Assembly (NCBI GenBank): GCA_963970005.1
Contig: CAXAMN010027395.1
Span: forward strand, 415,318 to 479,317
DNA: 64,000 bases
Source: Durusdinium trenchii
Taxonomy: Eukaryota; Sar; Dinophyceae; Suessiales; Symbiodiniaceae
Reading direction: 5' to 3'
The notes below the pieces were generated by a model. It was not told the DNA's origin and ran no database searches. It saw nothing but the letters and a program-made list of their open reading frames with translations. Positions 46,560 to 57,299 of the stretch are shown here, piece after piece. Each line of letters begins with the position of its first letter. The first letter of the stretch is position 1. Made by a program: the position numbers and the translations under genes.

Positions 46560-46825
46560 TTTGCCCGCCAAGGCAATTCTCACAGTTTTGTGCACGCGCG
46601 AAGGCACGCGAAGCCAAATCGCGTATGCTCCACTTTTTTATTTTGCGAAGGCAACTTGCGTAGGCACGTTTTATCCTGTTTAAACACTTTGTGTTTGATG
46701 CTAAAAAGGTTCGCGAATGCTAGTCGCGAAGACAGTGTGTATAACACAGTTTAACCGCGAAGGCACCCTTTGCACAAAAACATGTTTCGCGAAGGCTTGC
46801 GAAGGCAGATGCGTAGGTATGCTTC
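46560..46825. repeat. Cluster of GCGAAGGCA-like words
   Basis: About ten dispersed copies of GCGAAGGCA or one-step variants (GCGAAGCCA, GCGTAGGCA, GCGAAGACA) within 270 bases, irregularly spaced and all on the + strand. Confidence 0.65.
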
Positions 46826-46896
46826 CAGTGTATAGGCCCCGTACTCACCAAAAAGAACAATGCTCATATGACCTGCAAAGACCTGCAACGCCTGAG

Positions 46897-46947
46897 GAAA
46901 CAGACAAGGAGCGTTTGGAAGAGGAGGCTCTGGGCGATTTGCAGTGA
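46897..46947 (+). CDS. Possible coiled-coil exon ETDKERLEEEALGDL
   Basis: Reads ETDKERLEEEALGDLQ and then TGA. An alternative frame (LQRLRKQTRSVWKRRLW) is also helical, so the frame is uncertain. Confidence 0.4.
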   Translation, partial: ETDKERLEEEALGDLQ

Positions 46948-47873
46948 TCCAAAACCTATATAACAGTCCATGTTGCACATGTTCAGGGGTCAACCAGGGT
47001 GCTGAGGCTTTGCCTCTCACCCACTTCCAACACAAGGCCAGGGAAGGTGATTTTGGTGGACCTCCCTGCCGGTATAGTCGAGTTTCCAGGTGCACAGACG
47101 AGGAAGACATAAGAAGACACTCGCAGCTGGCATTCCCTGGCGCAGCAGATTTGAGGGTTTGCCTTCACACAGAAACCACCAAGAATAGATTGAATAGATC
47201 AACTGCTTGTAGAGCTGTTCATCCACCAAGGTCGCTTTCTGATCCGACATGATTATTCCTTCTTGGTGTGACGTAAAGTAAGTAGACCGACGCCAGGCCC
47301 ATGCTGCTCACCTGAAGGCAAAGCACTTGCAGGTGGGGCAGAGCAGGGACAGGAATTGGAACGCAGTTGATATTTTTGTCCCAAAACGGTCGGTATAAAG
47401 TTAAACAATCTTCGCGTAACTTGACGGATGGTAAATTCATGTAAATGAATCATGTTCCTCGATCACATGTTTTACTGTCCCAAGACGCGTGCCCTCTTGA
47501 ATCCGTGGTGTCGTAGTGCATCAGATTTGTTCAACAGAACATGTGTTTGTTTGTTTGATCATGTGTTTCCCCATGTGTCCCCTTGTTCGACCAATTTCAT
47601 CCTTGCGGCTTTCTCCATTCCCCTGTGTTTTGCAAGTGTTCTTCCGGTTTCCTGCTAGTTCCTCCGAATTCCTTCGCAGGTTCTTTGCAGGGTTCCTTGT
47701 CCCCACTGAATCCCAAGCGGCAAGCCCGACAGATGAACAAACACGCGTAGGAGTTTTCTATATAGTTTTTGGGGGGAGCACAGGGAAGGTTGTAGCACTC
47801 TGTAGCACTGTAGGTACGTAGTATATAAACATGATATGTTGGAGAGTTGACCAGGATGCCATGACTTTCTGAG
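46948..47873. other. Intron-like gap
   Basis: No supported exon in about 0.9 kb. Confidence 0.45.
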
Positions 47874-47953
47874 AGGAGAAACTCACCTCGGAGCAGCGGG
47901 AGATCTTGCGGCTGCAGCGCAGCAGCCGTGTCGAGCAAAAGCCACGGAGCCCA
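47874..47953 (+). CDS. Coiled-coil exon EKLTSEQREILRLQR
   Basis: Acceptor TTTCTGAG, donor GTTTGG. Reads EKLTSEQREILRLQRSSRVE. An internal GTGTCG could end it earlier. Confidence 0.7.
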
Positions 47954-48281
47954 GTTTGGATCAGTTGGAATGTGCTACGTGGAGGTGCCGCCCCAGCGGT
48001 GGATTCGTTTGGCCTGTGGAGGTGGCAGACTGGCTTGGAGGGTAACCTGAAGGTGATGGACAGGTTCCATGAAGGATTGTCAAGAATGCTGACGGAAACC
48101 AAGAGGGGCCCAGAAAGCTCAAAGCTTCAAACATGAGATACAACATGATACAACTATACCTAAGATATCCTAAATGATTGTTATTCGAGGTTACCATGCC
48201 CTAAGGTCGTCCCATGTTCCCGTGGTGCTCGGACTATTTGGAAAGTACCAGGACTGAAGCACCAGGACCGAAGCAGCTCAG

Positions 48282-48375
48282 GACCCTCGCAAAGCTCACG
48301 CAGATGGACAGCTTCGATGCCGAGCTTCGACGGCTCAACGCCGAGAACCGGTCTTTGCAGGAGACCGAGCCACGG
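48282..48375 (+). CDS. Coiled-coil exon DAELRRLNAENRSLQ
   Basis: Acceptor AGCTCAG, donor GTGGAT. Reads LAKLTQMDSFDAELRRLNAE then NRSLQETE. Asparagine and leucine at typical core positions. Confidence 0.7.
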
Positions 48376-48557
48376 GTGGATGGCGATGGTGGTAGCCACT
48401 CTGGTGATTACCTGCTGAGTAAATCTGTGTGAAAAGGACCTGTGGATCTGGGGTCACTATCTCCCAAAGAGGTACCAAAAGACTCAGACCCTTTGGGGAA
48501 ATCAAAAAATAACAGTTTGCCAAACGGGTGGGAAGCACCCCCACTGGGGCCAAACCC

Positions 48558-48665
48558 CTGACGGGCCCGACGGGCCCAACGGGCCCGACGGGCAACGGGC
48601 CCCCAACGGGCCCTCAACGGGCAACGGGCCCAACGGGCCCCCAACGGGCCCCCACAACGGGCCCG
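48558..48665. repeat. Tandem ACGGGCCC repeats
   Basis: Around twelve copies of (C)AACGGGCCC or GACGGGCCC, nearly all G and C. A second array of the same word lies at 49686-49793. Confidence 0.85.
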
Positions 48666-48858
48666 CCATGCGTTGTCTCCACATGATATTAATAAAATCT
48701 TATATTGTACAATTGTTTAACCACTTATCGCCTTTTCGTTTTTTCTAACTCTTTATCGTTTTACAACGTTTGGGAATTTTGATACAATCTCTTCTCGTTT
48801 CCCAGCGAACCACACATGTCTCTCCCTCAACTGCAAGCAAGTCGGTCTTTGTTGTGTG

Positions 48859-49394
48859 TGTAGTTAGTTAGATAGCTAGTTAGTTAGTCAGTTAGTTAGT
48901 TAGTCAGTTAGTTAGTCATAGTTAGTTAGTGAGTTAGTTAGTTAGCCATTTAGTTACTTAGTTAGTTAGTTAGTTAGTTACTTAGTCTATAGTCAGTTAT
49001 AGTTAGTTAGTTAGCTAGTTAGTTACTTAGTTAGCTAGTTTTAGTGAGAATTAGTTACTTACTTACTTACTTAGTTAGTTATAGTCAGTTAGGTAACTAG
49101 TTAGTTACTTAGTTAGTTAGTTAGCTAGTTAGTTACTTAGTTAGTTAGTTACTTGTAGTGAGAATTAGTTAGTTAGTTAGTTAGTTTGTCTTAGTTAGTT
49201 AGTTAGTTCGTCAGTTTGTTAGTTGCTTTTAGAGTTAGTTAGTTACTTAGTTAGTTAGTTAGTTAGTGAGTTATAGTTAGTTAGTTAGCTAGTTAGTTAG
49301 TTAGTCATTCATTTAGTCATAGTTAGTTAGTTCGTTAGTTAGTGAGTTAGTTAGGTCGCTTTTTAGTTACTTAGTTAGTTAGTTAGTTGGTTAG
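48859..49394. repeat. (TTAG)n array
   Basis: About 535 bases of imperfect TTAG repeats, with TTAC, CTAG and TTATAG variants and a GTTAGTTACTTAG higher-order pattern. Confidence 0.95.
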
Positions 49395-49685
49395 GAAGTG
49401 CGAGGGGTTCGATACCTTCACCTCTTTGTCTGGGAAGTGTTAGTCACTCTGCGAGCTCACCATGCCCGCGTTCTTTCCTATCTTCTTTTTTTTTGCTCTT
49501 TTGGAAGGGGCCACCTGCTCATTAAACGTCAGGGCCCGGAACACAAAGCGGGGGAGATTGAACCTGGAACCTGTGAGGTCTGAAGCTAACCAAATGGGAA
49601 AAAAGACTTATCTTACCGCCAGAGGCTATGTGGAAAGGAGGCCACATGTATTGACACACCATGTTAAGAACTCTTGTTCTGACAC

Positions 49686-49793
49686 TGACGGGCCGGACGG
49701 GCCCAACGGGGGCAACGGGCACAACGGGAACCCAACGGGAACCCAACGGGCAACGGGTCCAACGGGCCCCCAACGGGCCGGCCCCAGTGAGGG
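49686..49793. repeat. Tandem ACGGGCCC repeats, second array
   Basis: Same word as at 48558-48665. The two arrays bracket the TTAG array. Confidence 0.85.
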
Positions 49794-50147
49794 TGCGACC
49801 CAAACGGGTATACCATGGCAAAGCTGCCTTCAAGTGGTGGCTGTGGTGGTCTTTTTAAGGGGTAGTTTACAGTCCAAGGACCCGCGTTCTTAAGTGACTA
49901 CGGGGTTGAGGTGGTGCATTTATGTGGTGATGTTCAGCCATGTGTGGCAGCACACTACTGTATTTCTCTTCCAGGGACGTGCGACAACAAATTGTTGAAT
50001 CAAACAGACTCAAAATTATGTATCTCAAAATGCCAACACCATGATAGGTGAACATTGCAGGGAAACTTTTCTGTTTGTTTTGCGGACTGTTCACAGTGTA
50101 CCTCACATTTTGTCTCACAGCCTCCTGGCGCTTGGAGCTTTGTTGAG

Positions 50148-50182
50148 CTCAATGCGAGGAGCGCCTGGACAGCAATCGCGAG
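50148..50182 (+). CDS. Short exon QCEERLDSNRE, frame ambiguous
   Basis: Ends at a strong GTGGGT donor. Reads QCEERLDSNRE from a weak acceptor at 50147. A stronger acceptor (GTCTCACAG) at 50120 would give a longer exon in another frame (PPGAWSFVELNARSAWTAIA). Confidence 0.45.
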
Positions 50183-50492
50183 GTGGGTCCTTTCGCGTTT
50201 GATCTGAGATCGGTGATATCTCCGTGGTCATTCCAGGTGCGAAGTTTTGGATTTGCAACCAAAAAAGTACCACCTGGTTCATCAGTTGCTAGTTGCTAGT
50301 GACAGGGATCCTCTCCAGCCAAACAACCGGCTTGGAGGTTTGCACGGCTTAGGCTAAGTTTTGCACCGCTCAAGACACAAATCGAATTCCACAGTATGTA
50401 CCACCAGAACCAGGCAGGTTGGTCTATTGATAGTAATTACTGGCAGGGTGATGGGTACTCCGCATGCACAAGATGATGGCCGTTGCTGGCAG

Positions 50493-50528
50493 GTGCAGCT
50501 GCACCGGGCTGCGCAGAAAGAGTGGCAG
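50493..50528 (+). CDS. 36-nt exon VQLHRAAQKEWQ
   Basis: Twelve codons, phase 0 to 0, acceptor GCTGGCAG, donor GTGATG. Reads VQLHRAAQKEWQ. Confidence 0.55.
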
Positions 50529-51218
50529 GTGATGGACTTGGATGCCGTGAGAGTTGGGGGGTGCTACAGTCGTGGTGAAACATGTCCTGAAAGATCTGAA
50601 AGCTAGCAGCTAACATGGACCGCCCAAGACTGATGGGTTGAGAAACATGGTCCCTCCGCAGGCCACGTTGAGAAGATTTATATAGGTGTGCGTACTGGGT
50701 GTTCGTGACTTGAAATGGGTGCTGGGGATGCTCTAGTCTACAGTAGACTTTGGTGTCATCAGCACATGTTGCTTCCGCAGTACATAAGGCTAGAAGATCT
50801 CCACATCTTGACTCATTCAATCCTTGTGAAAGATCCAAGTTTTCTAAAGAGAAATAGAGAACTGTTGACAACTGTTGACATTGAAAACCACCCCTGATGC
50901 AAGTCCAACCGGTTTGTTGATGTTTGTTGTGGGGATCCTTATGTGAGACATCATGTATATCATCACCAGAGTGTCCTTTTCTTCCAATTGTTCCAATGTG
51001 TTTTGCTTTGGCTGGACTAAACAGAGTGCTGAAGTGGCTTGCTTCCCACCAAACCTCAGTGACTAGAGCCTCCTTTGAGTAGTTGACCATGTTCGACCCA
51101 TCTGGATAGACATGCTCTGGTTTTGAGCCTGCGGCAGTGGGATGTAGGGAGTAGCTCCTAAGCTTAGGTAAGTAGCTACTACCCAGGAGGCAAAAGGGCT
51201 CAGGCTTGCTGATTTGGT

Positions 51219-51332
51219 TCAGCAAGGACGCTAATAGGAGCAAAGGGCATCGCTACTGGGAGCAAGGACGCTAGTAGGGGCTCCTGGCCTTACTAGGAAC
51301 AAGAAGCTATTAGAACAAGAAGCCACTAGGAC
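51219..51332. repeat. ACTAGT-word repeat copy, reverse orientation
   Basis: Words CTAATAGGAGCAAAGGGCAT, CGCTACTGGGAGCAAGGACG, CTAGTAGGGGCTCCTGGCC and AACAAGAAGCTATTAG. Confidence 0.75.
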
Positions 51333-51557
51333 CTTTTTGAAACTTAACGTTCTTCCTTTCCTTGCAGTGCTTTGCAGGGAGGAGAGAGTGGACCATAGGT
51401 TTGTTTCTTTGCGCTGTTAAACCTTGCTTTGCGCTCGTTGAACGAGAGGCATCAAGATTGGAGGGAAACGGCTTTGATCCAATACCTAACAATACCTGGG
51501 TGGCTTGAATCCTTTTTGAACTGGTCCAGTTCCAGCTCCATCTCCGGCTCTCCACAG

Positions 51558-51599
51558 GCTCAGCGCACCGAACTGACCGAGAAAATCACCAAGCTTCAG
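51558..51599 (+). CDS. Cassette exon E0
   Basis: Fourteen codons, two heptads, phase 0 to 0: AQRTELTEKITKLQ. Acceptor CTCCACAG; the 42-nt length assumes a GA donor (CAG|GACTCG), matching the other E exons. A GTGTCT donor at 51612 would add four codons. Ten of fourteen residues match E1 at 55609. This is the first cassette exon recognised; earlier members of its unit were not found. Confidence 0.8.
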
Positions 51600-52240
51600 G
51601 ACTCGAGATCAGTGTCTTGACGTTTTGCTTGGCTGTCAAGCGGCAATCGCTTGACCTGCAAGCAGATCGTAGCAATCGCTTCAGATCTGGCTGAGAATGG
51701 GTGCTCCATTCTATCCTACAGCCCACATGGTTTTACTATGTTGTAGTTGGATTTCAGATTTTGGCAGCGAGCCACAAAAAAGATAAGGGTGGCCAATTTG
51801 TATTCCTTTGCATGCAAACTCCAGGTGACGCGGAGTTGAGGAAGGCAGCGCCATTGTGCTTCTCCTGGCAAGACCAGCATGGGTGATGAGGTATCTTGCA
51901 CAGATGAGATTGTCCAGACTTCTTTAACCAGCTTCACCAACATGTTGGCTTTTCCTGGTAAAATCCATCAGTAGTGCCAGAACCTTCTATCACCAGAGGG
52001 AGCCTTGTTGCGGGGAGTGATTCACAATATAGCAGGATCTCACCACCGACGTTGCCCTGGGAGATTCTACTCTGCACGTTGGGAGGGCCTACTTCAGCAG
52101 ACGTCCAGTAGATGGTGCAAACGGTAGACGTTTGTTTGCTTTGCAATAGTGTCAAGAATACCAGCAAACATATGATTGGGTGAAGTTGTTGTGGGTCTTC
52201 AACAAGGGTACAGGATCTTGATTTGCAGAGAACCATGCAG

Positions 52241-52303
52241 GAGGAATTGAAAGAGAGGGACTCAGCGCTCACAGCCAAAGAGGAAGACAACAAAAGCTTG
52301 AAG
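52241..52303 (+). CDS. Cassette exon A1
   Basis: Twenty-one codons, phase 0 to 0: EELKERDSALTAKEEDNKSL plus K. Acceptor CCATGCAG and GC donor (AAG|GCCAGT). An earlier acceptor at 52228 would add RTMQ. Eight of 21 residues match A2, including KERD. Confidence 0.8.
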
Positions 52304-52889
52304 GCCAGTTGAAGCCACCGAGTTGAAGAAGCCCTGCATACCCGCACTCGTGCGCACTGGCTCCACTGGATACAATTGGGTGAGTTGGATGTCCTACAAG
52401 ACGTGCTCAAGGGGCATTGTTGCCCATGTCGGCCTTTGTCGGCCTATGTCCAAAAGCGAGGTCTCACGAAAACTAGCAGTTTGTTGCCCAAAAGGCACCA
52501 GTTTCCAACGCGCTGTAACATGGACCAAGTGATGCCTGAAAGGTACTGAGCGGCTTAAATGTGAACCCTCAAAAGATATCAAAAGATCACATGCATTCGA
52601 CTAGCCATACTCACTGACAATCTATGATAGAAACTGCCAGTGGTCACATGTGTTCACATACTTCTGAATGCACTGCGGCCTTGACCTTAAAGCCTAAACC
52701 AAGTCTATATGTGCCTGATTCAAGTTGCGCAGGAGCTTCCATGTTTGTTCAGCAAAGGATACCATCCGTTTTTCAAAGTTCAAACCTCCCTCAACCAAGA
52801 CATTATGAGGCTGAGTTACTGTATGTATATGAGCCCTATCTCCGAGCATTCTAAGCGCACCCGTGGTCGAGAATGACTCAAATGCGCAG

Positions 52890-52955
52890 GCCAAAGTGGA
52901 GGAAACCGACAAAGCCCTAGCAGCAGATCAGAAGAAGCTTGAAGAGATGGCCAAG
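52890..52955 (+). CDS. Cassette exon B1
   Basis: Twenty-two codons, phase 0 to 0: AKVEETDKALAADQKKLEEM plus AK. Acceptor ATGCGCAG, GC donor (AAG|GCCTGC). Eleven of 22 residues match B2 and nine match B3, without gaps. Confidence 0.85.
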
Positions 52956-53558
52956 GCCTGCGTTTGTTTGGTCAGAGTGGGTGACTAGGGCCGGAACTTC
53001 TTCATGGCGGACGCTAAGCGCTCTTCTTGAAACCATTTTGGGTCGAAGTCCATTTTCTGGTGGCTTTCGGCTTTTGCATGGCCACCTCTTTCAGCTGTTT
53101 CTTGGAGGTGTAGTAGACCACGGAGGCTTTGAGGCTTCCAGGCATGGCAGAACCCAGAGGCTTTAGAGGCTTGAAAGCTGCACAGGAATCGCAGTTTCGA
53201 GGCTTTGAGGCGTGGAGTCTTACAGGGGGGTGAGTGCCCATCATTCCTGCAAAGATGCAAGATACAAGATACAAGTGTCCAAATGTTTACAAGATCTGAA
53301 AAGATCATACAATATCTTTGAAGATGTTTGTCGAATGCATTGCTGGGGGTCAACCTTCGGCATCGGAGGCCTTCCTAATTTGCTTCGCTCATTTAAAAAT
53401 TAATCTCATAGTGGAGCCCCTTGAAAACCCAAACCTGGCGTTGGACTTCCGGCAAAGTTGTACGTCCATGCCTAACCAGCCTGCAAAGATGAAAGAACCA
53501 AAGTCCGACCGATCCAGAAACTCGACTGGCGGGAGAGATGACTGGCTGGTTCGATCAG

Positions 53559-53615
53559 GAGAAGACGCAACTACAGAGCGACTTCAAGATCAAAGAAGGA
53601 GAACTGGAGCAGCAG
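53559..53615 (+). CDS. Cassette exon C1
   Basis: Nineteen codons, phase 0 to 0: EKTQLQSDFKIKEGELEQQ. Acceptor CGATCAG, GC donor (CAG|GCGCGG). Twelve of 19 residues match C2. A GT donor thirty bases on is the alternative end. Confidence 0.85.
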
Positions 53616-54338
53616 GCGCGGAAAACGAGCACAGGGAAGCGGCAGGTGCCATTGGGTCAACTGCATGTCAATGTGGGTCGGTCTCAAAATAAGAATGCCA
53701 CGCAAGATAGATAGATGTCACGGTCATAATTTTGCCGGGTCCAGTTAGTGTGGGTTCTTCCGACTTGAACACAGCATGTCCGTCATCCATACTTTGGACT
53801 GGCCCTCAGATCCCAACATTGTCGTCCAGTGTCCTGAAGTCTGCAGAACTGAATTATATAGATCGTGTAGGGCCTTGTGCTACCGCAAAGAGAACACAGT
53901 TTGAGAAGGGCATTTTCCAACTTGTTTTTTACATGACATCACATGGTTTGCAGACATCAAGAGAGTGGGTGTTTCGTCGCATCGAGCAACCCTGCAATTG
54001 TTCAATGGGACACATTCGAAGACTGATTCAACCACTTTTGATGCTGCGCTGCGGTTTGCACAGGTTTGATCAATGAAAAACATTGGTAGATCCATTCGTC
54101 CATGTTTACTGAATTTACCGATCCATCCAGGATAGGGCACATTCGCTATGCTACATCGGGGAAACATAGGAGTGACGAGTAGCCCAAATAGATCCACCAG
54201 CCTGCGTTTGTTGGATCAGCTTGGCCATTCCTTCCTTTAGTTGGACCAAATAGCTACGGCTTACAAACCAGAGGCAAGGCGTAGGCCAGGCATGCGAGGG
54301 AGGATCTGGTCGAGTTCTTTTCGCCTATGCGACTCGAG

Positions 54339-54373
54339 GTCACGAAAGTGAAGCAGTTGGAGAACTTGAAGGG
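54339..54373 (+). CDS. Cassette exon F1
   Basis: Thirty-five bases, phase 0 to 2: VTKVKQLENLK plus GG. Acceptor CGACTCGAG, donor GTTTTG. Its phase-2 end fits the phase-2 start of D1. Too short to call alone; supported by F2 and F3 of equal length and phase. Confidence 0.7.
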
Positions 54374-55043
54374 GTTTTGAACCTTAGCACTTGGGACATT
54401 TGGTGGGGTGAACTCATGAACCTCAAAGCTTGGAGCTTTCATTTGGATCAGTTTGGAGCTTTCATTTGGCCAAGAACATCTTTTTGAAACAGGGACGTCG
54501 GTGGCACGCATCAAGTCTAGAGGAAGAGGCTGATGGCGGTCGAGTTTCATATTCCCATCAAGGTTGCGCAACAGCTGGCTACTACTGGCTACTGTATTTC
54601 ACTTTGTGCTTGCTGGAGTGAGCTGAGCATAGTAGTTGCTGAAGTGGGAGTTTCTGTCAGCTACCGTAAACCCCCCAAGAGATCTCGTTCAAAAAGTGGA
54701 GGGATGTCCATTTGGGATCTCGAGAGTGGGCATGGGCCGTGGATACGGTTTGCACTGTGTCACACATCTTCCACCTCAATATGCAGACTTCGGTTCAATT
54801 CGACCAGTAGTATCCACAGGGGTGGTGTTCTGTCCTCTGAAGAGGGAATGTCGCACATGCCCACAGGCTCAGATGAAGAATGATGGGACTCGGACTGTGT
54901 TTGTTTCATGTTTTCCCCAAGCAGTGTGGACACACTTAGGGTCTCTTGCCGGGGTAATTCTGAATTCTATATGTGGCTTTGTCATGTTTTGTCGGTTTGT
55001 CCCCATGAGTGGACTGTCGACCCACCAACTGTCGCCCCTTGAG

Positions 55044-55095
55044 GTTGCATATCAAGAAGATCGCTGAGAAGGACAAAGCCATCGATTCCTTCACC
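55044..55095 (+). CDS. Cassette exon D1
   Basis: Fifty-two bases, phase 2 to 0: LHIKKIAEKDKAIDSFT. Acceptor CCCTTGAG, donor GTTTGG. D2 and D3 have the same length and phases. Confidence 0.8.
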
Positions 55096-55344
55096 GTTTG
55101 GAGCGCCAGACATCGCGAGATCGATGCGTGGCACGGTGCCAGACACGGGTGGCACGGTGCCGCTGTGTACTCGAGGTTCGAATCTTGATGGCTCGACACG
55201 GAAGGATGGTGGGTCTGATAGTTTCGCTGTAGGTCTCTCTTTGGGTCACCAATTACCACAATATATGATCCAATGCGAGCGAGCCAATCTAGCCTGGTCA
55301 CTGAGTAGTGCGAAATTGAAACGATATGAGATATATAGAGAGAG

Positions 55345-55436
55345 AAGCTATTAGAAACAATAAGCTACTAGGAACAAGTGCATCGCTTCTAGTAACAAGT
55401 GCCTTACTAGTAGTAACAATGTTCGCTATTAGAAAC
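55345..55436. repeat. ACTAGT-word repeat copy, reverse orientation
   Basis: Lies in the intron between D1 and E1; words AAGCTACTAGGAACAAGTGC, ATCGCTTCTAGTAACAAGTG and CCTTACTAGTAGTAACAA. Confidence 0.75.
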
Positions 55437-55608
55437 ACTTAAGTGCATCATCATATATCTATGGCCACCAATTGAGACACTGGTGCGACACTTGAGACCA
55501 TTTGACCACGAGTCTTGCCGGTTCGTTTCACTGATTTGAGGAACACGTTCGTCTTGACCAAGCGAAGAAGTTCCACGCCAGTTGTCCCCTGAAATTTGTT
55601 GACTTGAG

Positions 55609-55650
55609 GCTCAGAAGACTGAGTTGAATGCGAAGATCAACAAACTTCAG
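55609..55650 (+). CDS. Cassette exon E1
   Basis: Fourteen codons, phase 0 to 0: AQKTELNAKINKLQ. Acceptor GACTTGAG, GC donor (CAG|GCCACG). Closes the first complete cassette A1-B1-C1-F1-D1-E1, whose coding length is 315 nt. Confidence 0.85.
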
Positions 55651-56265
55651 GCCACGTTTCCGAGATCAGGTGTTGCTCAATTGAGTACCTGGGAAGAAGC
55701 ATGGATAAAGAATTGATCGTGGTTTTTGCATATTGTGAAGAGAAAGAAGCATGCATTTTGCGCTGGACAATGCAAATTTTGAGCTGGGGGGGCGGGGACG
55801 GTGGATCTTAGTTTGGCCGTCCCAAGTGCCACGTCTTTCGCCAATGGTGGGGAGAGTGGTGGGGCAATGCTAAAAGCAGCGAAAAAGTACCGGATGGGTG
55901 GATCATGACAGATCCGAATTTCCAGCAGGGAAATGCTCAAAGTGAGTTCTTTGTGATGGTTGATGCATGTTGATGCTCAAAGGTTTTTATGCGGTTCTAC
56001 CATCACAGAGTCGTCACATTACCCACTGATAATTGCTCCAAGCTGTGGAACACCTGAGGACCAAGTGGACATGGATCTAGAATGATCTACACGAAAACCT
56101 TGTTCGAAAAAGCAACTTTTGAAGCTTTAGTTGTCTATTTGCACTGTACCAAAGATAAAACTAGCCCTCTTAGGGCGTCAAGATGTCCGCAAGCTGCAAT
56201 GAACTGCGTGGAGCAGACATGATCGACTTTGTTTCCTGAAAGCAAGCCGGATGAACATTTGCCAG

Positions 56266-56328
56266 GACACCGTGAAAGAAAGAGATGCTCAGATGACTGA
56301 GAACAAAGCCGAGAACGAGGGCTTGAAG
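56266..56328 (+). CDS. Cassette exon A2
   Basis: Twenty-one codons, phase 0 to 0: DTVKERDAQMTENKAENEGL plus K. Acceptor TTTGCCAG, canonical donor GTGAGC. First exon of the second unit. Confidence 0.8.
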
Positions 56329-56354
56329 GTGAGCGATCATCCGATGAATGACGA

Positions 56355-56375
56355 GAACCTAATAGCGATGGCCTC
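56355..56375. repeat. GGAGGCC-word, reverse orientation
   Basis: CCTAATAGCGATGGCCTCCA, 27 bases after the donor of A2. Confidence 0.75.
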
Positions 56376-56667
56376 CATCACTGGAACCGGTCATGGTGTC
56401 ATGACCGAGCCTCTACGCAGTTCCATGGAACTCTACCGGTGCATTGCATGGAACTCGGAAATGGTATTGCGCCGGAGTCGTGGTTTGGCCCCACCGCATG
56501 TGTCCTGGTTTGACCCCTTCTCACCCCAGAACTGGTGACACAGAGCAATCTGTACGTGCGCATTTTTGGAGTAATCACTGATCACTCATCCCAAGAAACG
56601 ACTGCAGCCTGCAGCTGTTTGAGAAGTCGAGAATAATTGAATAGCCGGGAAAGGCGTTGGCTGAGAG

Positions 56668-56733
56668 GCCAAGACAGAAGAAGCCCAAAAGATGCTGGCA
56701 GAGGGGAACACGAAGCTACAAGAAGCGATGAAG
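56668..56733 (+). CDS. Cassette exon B2
   Basis: Twenty-two codons, phase 0 to 0: AKTEEAQKMLAEGNTKLQEA plus MK. Acceptor GCTGAGAG, GC donor (AAG|GCATCC). Confidence 0.85.
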
Positions 56734-57242
56734 GCATCCTGTTGTCGTTGTGTCAGTTGGTTGGGTAAGGTCAGCGGTTCAGTTTGTTGGCAGGATGTGG
56801 GGCACGTATGTAGCGTGGACGGCGGGGCGACCCCGTGAACAAGTATTTGATAGCTACAGCATGCTACAGCTAAACAATGCTAAATAGATCACTAAGCAAC
56901 AGAACCAAAGTTGAGAGCTGTACAAGCCAAATGTAGTTTTTCCATGCCAGATGTGGCAGCAGAACCAAGATGTCAGATATGTCAGATGCTATGATGGCTC
57001 AATATCTATAGTTAATCTACTGTGCCATTGTGCCATTTGTTGGCACGAACATCCATTCAGCGTGTCTTTTGCGCCGAGGGCTAGTTCCAGGTGTTTCATG
57101 TGTTGGAAGGTTCTCCTGTTTACCTGGTACCATGTGCGACCCGTGGTCGGGCCGTGGTCGGGCGTAGGCAGTATTCGCTTGAAGACCTCTTGCCCCCCGA
57201 GTGTATTGTAAGATGCCGTAGCGATATACTGGAATTGCGCAG

Positions 57243-57299
57243 GAGAAGACCCAAATACAAAGTGACCTCAAGACCAAAGAGGCTGAGATGCAGAAGCAG
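57243..57299 (+). CDS. Cassette exon C2
   Basis: Nineteen codons, phase 0 to 0: EKTQIQSDLKTKEAEMQKQ. Acceptor AATTGCGCAG, GC donor (CAG|GCGCAA). With no GC donor the frame would stop at 57306, so the non-GT donor is needed for this copy. Confidence 0.85.

Noticed and set aside
48859..49394. TTAG array as a telomere or telomere relic
   Set aside because: Dinoflagellate telomeres are of the TTTAGGG type; the array lacks GGG and lies between other repeats inside a gene-bearing region.
50437..51243. Long minus-strand open frame with an ADDTK stretch, as in reverse transcriptases
   Set aside because: The residues around ADDTK do not match the conserved RT surroundings, no other RT motif follows in order, and it overlaps + strand exons and a repeat array. 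Treated as chance.
55166..55190. GGTTCGAATC, resembling a tRNA T-loop
   Set aside because: The flanking bases do not pair as a T stem, and no A-box or acceptor stem could be found at the right distance.
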